Of a DNA stretch of 64,000 nt, positions 48,442 through 58,455 are shown piece after piece. Within the stretch, counting starts at the first letter, position 1. The number at the start of each line of letters is the position of its first letter. A program made the translations under genes and the position numbers. The notes beneath the pieces are model-generated. The model saw nothing but the letters and a program-made list of their open reading frames with translations, was not told the origin of the DNA and made no database searches. This DNA comes from Trichosphaerium sp. ATCC 40318 (Eukaryota; Discosea; Flabellinia; Trichosidae). The stretch spans positions 224,264 through 288,263 of the forward strand of contig JALMLS010000418.1 of assembly GCA_038496445.1 (NCBI GenBank). Reading direction: 5' to 3'.

Positions 48442-49587
48442 ATGGTACGTATAATGAAGAGTTTATAATCATAGTCGAGCGCCTATCGCACTTTTCTCTC
48501 AAGTTTTTCTTATTCGCGCTCGTTACCTTTCGGTAATTGCGGGTAACGCTGTAATATCACTTGGGTGGCAATAATACACTTTTTATTGACCTTTCAGTCG
48601 ATCTTACAGAATGTAGGGACGCTTATCTCTCAAACATAAAAAGTGCAACAGAAAGTTGGGTAGAACTAGCTATCCTCGTGAAGCTACCACTTCCGATCCA
48701 TACATGAAGTTGATGGTCAAGGTGTGTTTTCGTAATTATGGAGCTCAAGTCGCTACATTACGCGTCTAGAAACACGTTTGGGCATTTTTCTCACAATTTC
48801 GTAGCTTTACAGATTTTTGGACCGCCGCGCTCCTAGCAAGTTCAACAGACGTGTCTTGAGAAGACTCTGTACCACACACAGAAACAGACACCCTGTTTCT
48901 ATTAGCAAGTAAGTAATTGCGCATAATTCTCTATTACGCTACAATTATTGGCTGTACGCTCATTAATTACGTAGATTGGCTAAAGTTCAAGCTAATATGC
49001 GCACCATTGGTACCAAAGATGACCCAAACAAAAAGGTCAACGCCCACGACACACTCGTCGTTGTTTCCAAAGTTGTCAACGACCCAAGATTATATTTTGT
49101 CCCTGAAGGCCTTCGTATTGCTGCTCTTGGATTCTCTTCCACTGCTCGCGCACGTATTGAAGCTGTAAGTCTCTTTGGCGCTACATTGTTTATTCTCTTT
49201 ATTTTTTTCACGAGCTTATTCTGTTATTAGAAAGGTGGTAAATGTCTCACTCTTGAACAAGTTGCACAAGAGCGCCCACGCGGTGACAACTGTGCTTTGA
49301 TCCGCGCCAGCATGAAGGGTCTCGCCAAAAGGAAACACTTCTGGGGTGTCCGTGGACGTAAAGCTACGTACGTGATCGCTAATACGCTAGAATTTTATTG
49401 TACTTTTCTTCGCAAAGCGAAATTGCTGTTGTTTATTGTGTTTCTTCTTTTGTACTTACTTGTTTTTCTTAGTCCACATGTTGCTAAATGGAACATCACT
49501 GTCAAAGAAGGTGCTCGTGGTCGTCGTAAGGGTAAGGGCGGTAAAATGACAACTGGCAAAGCCAACTACCCTGTCAGCAGAAAATAA
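48442..49587 (+). CDS. RPL18: 60S ribosomal protein L18 (eL18)
   Basis: A structural protein of the large ribosomal subunit. The first exon is probably only the ATG at 48442, followed by an intron of about 150 nt and a mini-exon (SILQN). Then LGRTSYPREATTSDPYMKLMVK joins LYRFLDRRAPSKFNRRVLRRL (48802-48905), the family's LVKLYRFLARRT region. LAKVQANMRTIGTKDDPNKK, VVVSKVVNDPRLYFVPEG and LGFSSTARARIEA (the RVTSRARSRI equivalent) follow, then GGKCLTLEQVA (GGKILTFDQLA), RGDNCALIRASMKG, KHFWGVRGRKA and a basic end TTGKANYPVSRK. The length of about 185 residues is right. An AATAAA lies 12 nt after the stop. The extreme N-terminus is the least certain part. Confidence 0.9.
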
Positions 49588-49828
49588 ATTGTTCAAAATA
49601 AATACCAAAACTTGCTTACTATTATTGTATTATGCTTTTATTGTCGTGTTTCGTAGTAAAGTTTATGATATGTCTTAAATACCGTGTATGTTGGCCTAGT
49701 ATCTCTGTTGTGGGGTAGAATTTTGTAATTTGAAAAAAAACTTTTCTGAGCGAAAAACAAGCAGTTTTCTGTACCTAGTACCCTTTCGTTAACTCGCGTT
49801 ATCAACCATGTGGCGGGTAGTGTAGCTT

Positions 49829-52800
49829 ATGACTGATACAGGCATTACAAACCCAGAAAGGGATGACAAGGTGCAACAATTTCAGACAGTAACCGGGCTT
49901 GATGACGCAAGCGCACGTACGTATCTGAAGCAGTACCGATGGAATGTAGAGGTGCGTTTAACGTTTTGCGCGTTTCCGTTGTATTTTTATTAACATCCTT
50001 CAGTACGCTCTATCGCAGTATTTTGACTCGTACAACGACCCACCCTCCGAGTTACATCCTTTGGCAAGGTATTTAAACGTTTACGGTAAAAGACAACAAT
50101 AACGCGCGAAAAGGCCTGAAAACGCAGCACCACCTCTTGTTTCGAACGCAACACAAACTTTGCCCTTTGGTTTATTCAACAATACTGGCCTAGTTCCCCT
50201 ATGCGGTAACGTGTGTATAATATACGTAAACTGAAACGTTTTAGGGATGACTGTGGATGCGTCAGTGGTTAATTTTTGTGCAGACGTTACAATAGTTCAC
50301 GAGTACGTACAGCATAACCGCGTCAAGCCAACTGTTTTCATTTAAACAACGGTGTCAGTTTGTTAAATAAATCTATTTAGGTTCATAAACATGCGTAGTG
50401 CTCCCGTAGAAGCGAGGTACACTTTACAAAGTAGCTAAATCGGGTTATAACTCCCTAGTTACAGATTTGAATTTGACACAGACGAATGTACCATTTATGA
50501 TTTTATTATTACGACAAGGGATAAAACAATACGCGCCAAGTGTACAGCGACGCAAGACGCATTCGAGAGTAAACGCAAATTGCATTATTTTAAAAAAAAC
50601 TAACTCTTTATAGTCTATGATGATGCTTTGGCGAAGAGTAATGCTGCCTATATGGCCAACAATAGTATGCTTAACTTACAGCTATTTTAAACTCAAAATA
50701 TCCACTGTCACGCGTGAATTTCGTGAGCGTAATCCGGATTTTCAAAAACTGACATGTTTTTTTTTTAACCCGCTTAAGGCGAATCACCTGGTAAGGTTGT
50801 ATTTAATTTTGGGAACTTGCCACCAGGGGAAGTTTGTCACTTAACAGTAAAATATATAACAGAACTATCTCATGAAGGTGAGTCATTTTACAAAGGAGTT
50901 AGTCCTTCACAGAAGGAAACAGTAAAAAAAATTCATCATTAGATTGAATGTTAAATGTTTTTGATTAGATAATGTGCTCTCTTTCTCTATACCTGCAACT
51001 GTTGCGTCTATTCATCCACCTAAAGATAAAGGTAGCAGTAATAGCAGCAATTGATGATTAACGAAATTACTTATGTGTAGATTATGGATTGAGTATAAGA
51101 GTTGATGTTAGTATGTATACAAGTATAGAAGGATTGGAATGTAATTATAAAGAAGCTGATGTACAGTTAAAAGATACTACCGCAAGTTTTGCAGTAAATC
51201 ACGCCTCAGGAGGTACACGAGTTCTTTTTTTTTTTGCTTTGTTTTAGCTTATTGTTGTTTTTTTAAAGGCGAAGCCTTTTCATTGTCAATTGCGCTACAT
51301 GATGCTTATGGATCTCAAAGTGCTATAAGTATGTATGATCCAATGTTCGATGCACAACCACCAAGTACTGATACTGGTGTTGCTACAACTGAAGATTCAA
51401 GACCTGGTGCTGTATGTGAAGTCTATTTTACTTTCGTATATTGATTTTAATTTAGTTGATGTTGACTTTATTCCCTCAAGTGTCAACTGACGATGAACCT
51501 CTAACTGAAATGATATTTTTACTTGACAGGTACATTTCATTTTGTTTATTCTCTTTAATAATCCTCGTTAGGAGTGGTAGTATGGCTGGTAGCCGTATAA
51601 AGAGAGCTAAGAGTCTCTTACAGTTATTTCTTCGGTCGTTGCCTGTTGGAACACGCTTCAATGGTATGATGCTCTTTCAGCAGTTCTTATCATTTAGGAT
51701 TTTTTACTTATTTTTGTCAGTCTTTGGTTTCGGAAATACATACGAGAAGATGTTTTTCGAGAGTACTGAGTTTAATGATCAGACACTACAAGATGCTACC
51801 CTACAGATTCAAGGCATTCAAGGTGATATTTTTTTTTGCAAAAGTAGACAAGAGTTTAGTATGTTAATATTGTTCTTTTAGCAAACCTACAAGGGACTGA
51901 TATATTACCTCCTCTTAAAGATATTTTTAGTGTTCCTGCTGATCCTGAGTATCCACGACAAATATTTTGTCTTGTGCGAGGATAGTGGTGTTATTGTTTT
52001 ATTTATTGTACTCTTAGACTGATGGAGAAGTATCTAATACTAGTCAAGTTCTTCAGTTTGTTAGAGAAAACGCTGGGTTTGCTCGGATTTTCACATTTGG
52101 TATTGGATGTGATGCTTCTGTTCCTTTAGTCAGAGGTCTTGCACGTTGTAGTGGAGGAAAGTATGAATTAGTTAAATCAGACGCTGTCATGGAATCAGCA
52201 GTTATGAGGCAACTGAGTAGGAGTCTGCAACCTGTTTTAAAAAATGTACGCCGAGATCTCATTTTTTTTGTTGGATGTTTATTGATGGTACTAGGTATGT
52301 CTTGACTGGGGTAAAGTACCAGTATTAAAGAGACCAATACCGCTTTCTCTTGCACCAATATTTGGTAAAGAAAAGCTTGTAGTCCACGCGTTTTGTAAAG
52401 CTGAAGATATTCAAGAGACGAGCATTAATATTACTGGAACTACTGGTGCTGATGATCATAAATTTTCTATTCCTGGTAAGTAATATTGCTTGAAGTTTAA
52501 TCTCAGCTAACACTTTATTTGTTGTTAGTGTCTAAATCTTGCTCTGTTGTTTCTGGAGCTATGTTACATAGGTTGGCTGCATCATCTCTTATTACAGATT
52601 TAGAGAGTAAAGGAGAGCAATACAAACAACGTATTATTGATATTGCATTAAGGTACTACAAGAAGAAATTGACCGATTTTTTGTGACTAAGACGTTGCAT
52701 GGTCGTTGATTTTCCACTGCATGTGTTACCACAATCTGACTTCTATATCTTAGATGGAATATTCTGTCAAGGTATACTACCTTTGTTGCTATAGAGGAGC

Positions 52801-53901
52801 GACAAAGTGAATCTGCGGTAAGTACTTTTTTTTATTTTGAATTTTTTGTGCTTGAATGTACCTTTCTTACCTTTCCTTAGACTGGGGTATTAGAGACTGT
52901 TGATATAAATGATGATGCCAAGAAGTCTCGGATCTTACTTTCTGAACAGTTCCAAGCAAGGTTAATTCAAGAGCGTATGGAACTTAAACGCAAGGAGAAA
53001 ACAGTAAAGGATCGTATTGCTACAGGTATTGTTACAAGCGTTTATTGATATTCGCTGGTTGTCGTTTAGTTGATCTTCTATCTAGAGCGTGACTTACCTT
53101 ATAAACCGTTTATGTCCAACCATCAAAATAGACTAGAACCTCAAATGCTTGTAGTCAGGGAGTACGATTCTTTTTTTTTTTCTTTTTTTTTATTGAAACA
53201 AGAAGTTCGGTTTGTTTTTTGACATTATTTTTGTAGGAGTTCTAGTAGTGGTGTTACACAAGTAAAAAAATCTGCTTCGTTTACAAATATGATGCCTGAA
53301 TTACCACATACACCAGTGGCTGTATCACAGTCTGCTCATCTAGAGCAATTTGATACTTGTGAAAGTGATACAGATTCCGGCTGGAGTTCAGCTGGTACTA
53401 GTGACACGTTAAATGAAGATGTCTCTTCTAGTACTTCTATATTATCTAGAAGAGTATACAAGCTTATAGCAACACCAACAAGAGGTACATCAAGCATGAA
53501 AACCACCTGTTTACTGATTGTTTAAAGCGAGCACTCAAAGTCCATTTGACAACTTTGTTCTCCTTCAAAATGCTGATGGAAGTTTCTCTCTCTGTCTTGA
53601 GTTTGCACAGCAACTTGGGTGTGAAATTAGTACTATAAAGAGTGCAATGCCTAAGGAGTTGATGAAAGAAGAGCTTGGTATATCTATATGGGTTACTGTT
53701 CTTGGCATTGTGTTGTTGTCCTTAAAATTCTCAGAAAAAAAAGGGTTGTGGGATTTACTAAGTAGAAAGTCAGAGAAGTTTGTTACTAAGGCACTATTAA
53801 TATGCCCTAACGCTAACAAAGAGTCAATACTTGAGGAAGCAAGGACTTTTTTAAGTTCAAAATTTCCTTGTAAAAAAAGAAAGACTCAAGCAAAAGATTA
53901 A
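49829..53901 (+). CDS. UBA-like, VIT and von Willebrand A domain protein (VWA5A/PARP4-like C-terminus)
   Basis: The start at 49829 gives MTDTGITNPERDDKVQQF and a UBA-like helical domain (VTGLDDASARTYLKQYRWNVE, YALSQYFDSYN). The VIT domain follows: LVPLCGMTVDASVVNFCADVTIVHEF, APVEARFEFDTDECTIYDF, ATQDAFE, then CNLGNLPPGEVCHLTVKYI. The vWA domain (51480-52260) has the MIDAS motif DRSGSMAGSRI, the TDGE turn (CLTDGEVSN) and FTFGIGCDASVPLVRGLA. The C-terminal domain ends with FDNFVLLQNADGSFSL, LGCEISTIKSAMP, SIWVTVLGIVLLSLKF and GLWDLLSRKSEKFV, as in VWA5A and vault PARP4. No signal peptide is present, so it is probably cytosolic. An internal Ser/Thr-rich acidic linker lies at 53290-53480. A 120-nt piece of this gene is duplicated at 56.4 kb. 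Confidence 0.82.
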
Positions 53902-54105
53902 CGTTGTTCACTAAAATAAACAAGTTCAAAATCTACTCATCATTAAAGACATCAAGCAAAAGACACAATATGTACATTAAATTATCATACCAGCACCAAA
54001 GAGCATTAAAATGAATTTCATTTTACTTTATGTCTGTCTTGCATTGGCTATGGCACTGTATTTTTTGTGATCTGATCAATGAGCTGAGTTAAGTATTTCT
54101 CACGG

Positions 54106-55181
54106 CTACTTGCTGTGTAGATTTGTTTTGCTTATTCTTGCCATAATTTTATAAGAGACCAATAACTCAAAGGCTTCTGTCACTACAAAATCAAATTATT
54201 AAACTAGTTCATGCATAGGTAACTTCATACCATTTGTTGAGTTTTTAGCTGATGTTTCTATGAACGACATCTCTAAACCGTCAGCTACCTCCTGAAAAAA
54301 GTTGGTATGAGTTTTAAGTAAGCAAGTTTTAAACAAATGAAAACACTATGTTGCCAATTATTAGACATTGTTTACCTTGGCAGTATCATAACCAATAACA
54401 CGGTTTGCTGTTAGATCGCATTTAGTTCCGACAAGTATAGTTTGTGCGTCTTCTCTCCCATATCTTTGAATCTCTTGCAGCCAATTCCACATACTGTAAT
54501 GAAAAGATTCACGGCGTGTTATGTCAAACAATAACAAAATGCCATGATAACCTCTATAGGGAGTGTGGGCGTTAATCATTTGGGATGGACGGCCTAAATA
54601 TACATTATGATAAAGGATAGTGTTGTAGAGAAGCATACTTTGATTCGCGCAAACATGTAGCCTAATCTTTTCACCCTTTATATTGATTTCTTTTATACTT
54701 ATCTAAATGTAGCAGTTAGCGATTGCATTAAAAATCAATTGATAGTTTTAACACGTGTTTTTTTGTCTGAGCAAACAGCAGTGGAAAGTTGTTTTGCGCT
54801 TGTCATTGCGTACTTTTTCTTCACCTTTGGAGTCATTGCGTACTTTTTCTTCACCTTCGGGGTACTGATTTGTATAGGTGTCATCAACGAACCTATGTAC
54901 AAGGCTACGTTTCCCAACACCACGATTTCCAATCAGTGCTATGTTGAAATCGCTTTGGCTAACAAGAAGTGGCAGTAAATAGAAATACACATGAAATGAG
55001 TGTCTTACTATTCTTTTAGAGGCTCTGTATGGTCGCGGGATACGTAACCTGTTATTTAATCAAAATCGACAGGTAACAACCGATCGTCAATAAACGAACA
55101 ATAGAAGAGAAGAGAAATTCAGTTTTAGCTACCTGGAGTTTTAGTTGTGGGTTTTGCTTCTTTACTGCTTTTATCGCCCAT
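54106..55181 (-). CDS. Divergent Rab-like gene, copy 1 (GTPase motifs degraded; possible pseudogene)
   Basis: The upstream member of a tandem pair. The start ending at 55181 gives MGDKSSKEAKPTTKTPG. G1 is GNRGVGKRSL, where Arg replaces the Ser/Thr after the P-loop Lys. After RFVDDTYTNQYPE there is a tandem repeat of GEEKVRND. The G3 region, which should read DxxGQE, is CANQ, so the Mg/GTP Asp is missing. It continues PYRGYHGILLLFDITRRESF, WLQEIQRYG, G4 as GTKCDL and G5 as ETSAK with NSTNVTEAFELL, the usual Rab helix. It ends SKTNLHSK with no C-terminal Cys for prenylation. Frames and splice joins are still open, so it may be expressed, but a functional GTPase is unlikely. Confidence 0.62.
54803..54857 (+). 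repeat. Two-copy 27-nt tandem repeat within a coding exon
   Basis: The unit beginning GTCATTGCGTACTTTTTC is repeated directly at 54804 and 54831 with near identity. On the coding (minus) strand it produces the duplicated GEEKVRND in Rab-like copy 1. The unit is a multiple of three, so the frame is kept. Confidence 0.8.
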
Positions 55182-56370
55182 ATCTCTGCTAATTATAGGC
55201 AACGCAGTAGGTGTCTTTCAAGGGTAGGCTGAGAGAAGTGAGCAAACAAATAAAGCTTTTCGGGTTAGCGAAATTTTTTTAAATGAACACGTGACGCGAT
55301 ACAAGCCCACACGAAATCCAATCAAATAAATGTGTATTTAGAGGTGGCGACAAAAAGCTCCAAAACCCAAATCAAATTTGTGTTTATGACACCATGATCA
55401 TGTGCTTTTCAAATAAGCTGGGTAAACGATTAGCGAAAACCAGATACATGACAGGAAGCTCACAATAGATACGTACTCTAGCAAGGCACTTGGTATTAAC
55501 TCTCACAACATCAACTGGTGTTATAACATGAAAACCTCATAGAAAATATTGTCTGTGTCATTCAAGTTTTACTAATATTTTCTAGAAAGTAGCACTTTTA
55601 GCAGATCTAGCAAAAATTGACACTTCTGTCAAATGATGTAGATCTATCACAATGTGAACTATTTACGTTACTATGTTGTCCTTCATAGTGTGACTTACGT
55701 ACCTTAAGTAATAACAAACTTTTCGATGTCAGTTTCAATAGATGGAAGATGATCTCAGTATTTTACCTACGCAAACTGTACACGGTACGATCAAACCACA
55801 GAAGTGCTCATGAGCTAGAAATCGAATTAAAAAGGTATGATGTCCTACAAAGCTATCGCATTACTGCCAAACACGGTATGAATGCCTCAAACACTATTTG
55901 CAGTATGTTTTGCTTCAAAAAATCAACGTACATGTATAACTTACTAGCGCTACGCTAGCGCCTACCACGCTAACAGAAGTGCCATGGTAGCATCCAAATA
56001 GCAATGAAGGTTTAACAAAGTCAAAACCGCCCCAAAACACCACCTGTAGGCTTTGTAAATGCTGCTAGGTGTCAAAATATGTAAATAAAAAAGTTGCTAT
56101 GAGGTTTGTTAAATCACGTGGGTTTGAAACGGTTGGATTCACTCGACAGGGTAGCTCACATTTAAAAAATTACAATTTGCAAGATCTGCCAGAAGTGTCA
56201 AATCCGTCAGATCTGACAGATCGGGCAGGAACTGGATTTTTTTTGCTAAAAGTCAGTCTGTCTCAAAACTTGAATGAAACAGACAATAGTTCACAAAGTT
56301 GTAGGGTACCAGCTTTCAAACATCCGGTATTGAGGATGCTGTATAATACTTTATTTTTTAAGCTTGTTGT
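55182..56370. other. Spacer between tandem Rab-like genes, with remnants
   Basis: About 1.2 kb. A possible remnant exon at 55741-55786 (MEDDLSILPTQTVHG) is followed by donor-like sequence but has no supported partner. A plus-strand frame at 56069-56428 has no recognisable domain. CACGTG palindromes occur at about 55289 and 56114. No gene can be supported. Confidence 0.4.
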
Positions 56371-56490
56371 AAAGGAGAAGCTTTTTCATTGTCAATTGCG
56401 CCATGATGCTAATGAAAAAGTGCTATAAGTATGTATGATCCAATGTTCGATGCACAACCACCAAGTACTGATACTGGTGTTGCTACAACT
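56371..56490 (+). repeat. Duplicated fragment of the VIT/vWA gene
   Basis: This 120-nt stretch matches 51262-51390 in the UBA-VIT-vWA gene. The right-hand 72 nt or so (ending at 56490 and 51390) look identical, while the left part has indels. The match includes the last bases of an intron (the A/T-rich run and AAAGG before the exon), so it was copied from genomic DNA rather than from spliced RNA. It sits downstream of Rab-like copy 2 and is not in a supported gene. Confidence 0.85.
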
Positions 56491-56548
56491 AACCAAAAAA
56501 ACATGACTCCACAAGTGTATCTGAGTTTATTTTTATGTTGTTTATTGC

Positions 56549-57678
56549 TTACTGCTCTTTTTTTTTGTTTTTTTTTTTTTTTTTGGTACGATTGGATCCA
56601 CTTGTGCTTTGTTCCGACTCGTTATTCTGATTTTGCTCTTCTTGCTTTTTCACAATGTTTGCCATAATTTTAGATGACAATAATTCAATGGCTTCTGTCA
56701 CTACAAAATCAAATTATTAAACTAGTTCATGCGTAGATAAAGATCATACCATTTATTGAGTCCTTGGATGATGTCTCTAAGAACTCCATCTTGTGAGTAT
56801 CAGCGAACGCCTGAAACAGTTTGTGAGTGTTAAACAAAATGAAAACACAGATGATGCCAAGCATTACTGAGTTTGTTTACCTTGGCAGTATCAGTATCAA
56901 TAACACGGCGATCTGTTAGATCGCATTTAGTTCCCACAAGTATTTTTTGGAGGTCGTCTCCCGCATATCTTTCAAGCTCATTCATCCACTTGACCAAATC
57001 ATCAAAAGTCTCTTGGCGTGTTATGTCGTAAGTTATCATAACACCATGATAAACTCTATAGGGATTGCATCTGCCTAAAAAACGTCTTTCTTGGCCTTAA
57101 AAAAACGTGTGTTAAAGGGTAGTACAGTGCCATAGAGAAGCGTACCACAAATATCGTAAACATGTAGCCTAAGAATCTTTTCGTCTTCTATCTTGATATC
57201 TTTTATTTTCTAAACGTAGAAAGTTAAAGACAAACCATTGTCACGTGATTTAATTCAAACAAAAAAGTAGTTACACAAAGGGTAAAAACATGTTGGAGTT
57301 TTTGTCTTGTAAAACTGTGTACTTTTCCTTCTTCGCCAACGGAGGATATGAATGCTTCCGTAAATGTGTCATCAGCGAATCTAAGCACGAGACTACTTTT
57401 CCCAACACCAGAATCTCCAAGTGGTGCTATGTTGAATAAATAATCGCTTTGGTTAACAAGAAGTGTCAGTAAATAGATACACATGAAATGAGTGTCTTAC
57501 TATTCTTTTGGAGCCTCTTTGATAACATTGGTAGGTTTTGTAGGCGCTATGTGCGCTGTTAGTTAATCAAAATCGACAGCAACTGTGTTAAATAAAAGAG
57601 CAATAGAGAAGAAAAATCAGTTTAGCTACCTGGAGTGTTAGCTGTGGGCTTTACTTCTTTACTGCTTTTATGGCCCAT
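56549..57678 (-). CDS. Divergent Rab-like small GTPase, copy 2
   Basis: The downstream member of the tandem pair and the better preserved one. The start ending at 57678 gives MGHKSSKEVKPTANTPG. G1 is intact: LGDSGVGKSSLVLRFADDTFT. After an intron LRLHVYDICG splices to QERRFLGRC, so G3 is DICGQE instead of DTAGQE. Then MITYDITRQETFDDLVKWM, G4 as GTKCDLTDRRV and G5 as ETSSK with DSINVTEAIELL. The closest relatives are Rab1/Ypt1-type GTPases of the secretory pathway, but switch II is altered. The C-terminus is a poly-Lys stretch (NRTKKKKKKNKKKEQ) with no prenylation Cys, encoded by homopolymer A tracts where a frame slip could also hide a different ending. Membrane attachment by the usual route is therefore doubtful. 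Confidence 0.68.
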
Positions 57679-58455
57679 GGAACTGCAAATTATAGGCAGC
57701 GCTGTACACGGAAGGTAGGTATGTGGGGAGTGCACAAATAATTCATGCGTTTGAAAACCGTTTGCTTAACCTGTTTTTAAATGAACACGTGACGTAATAA
57801 CCACCCATACGATAGCCAAATCAAGTGAATGTTTCTATTAAGAGGTGGCGACAATATATGTTTTGGATAATTTGAAAAGTGGTCTTACTGTTCCACAAAT
57901 GCCTAATGAAAATAAGATACTTGGCACAATTACTTCGTTTTCGTCAGTATAAGCTGACATGACCTCCAAAAACCGAAATAAAATATGTTCGCCGCGCATC
58001 TAAAAAGAAATACGTGCGATGTTGGAAAGTCAACCATATTAACAAAACGACGTTGGTAATCGAAGACCTATTTTTTGAACACCAGCCAATTCTTTAACGC
58101 ATGTACCTGTTAATTCAAACATGAATATAACAATATTTCTTAAATGCTTGTTCCATTTTCACATGCAACCCAAATTTCAATTGGTATGAGTTGAAAGCGT
58201 GACTCAAAAACCCTTTCCAGGCGATTCTCACATCTAATTGCGATACAATGGTTTTTAATAGCTATTTATTTCACAGGATTGCAAGTCATAGTCAATAAGG
58301 TTGGTTTGTTTATTGGTAATCATGATGGCCGCCTCCTCTGCATTTTACTTGGTCAACTAAGGATGTCTTCAACCTTCTTAGCCATCCCATGAGTTTTGCA
58401 ACTTTAAGTCATCACTTAAGTAACAGTCCCAATTACAACTTACAATTCAACGCAA
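57679..58455. other. Intergenic region, no gene seen
   Basis: About 780 nt between the Rab-like gene and the large GTPase. It carries both promoters. A CACGTG lies near 57787, at the same distance upstream of Rab-like copy 2 as a matching site (55289) lies upstream of copy 1. I see no coding exon. Confidence 0.45.

Noticed and set aside
56069-56667. Plus-strand frames around the duplicated VIT/vWA fragment
   Set aside because: They overlap the copied fragment and the opposite-strand poly-Lys end of Rab-like copy 2, and encode no complete domain.
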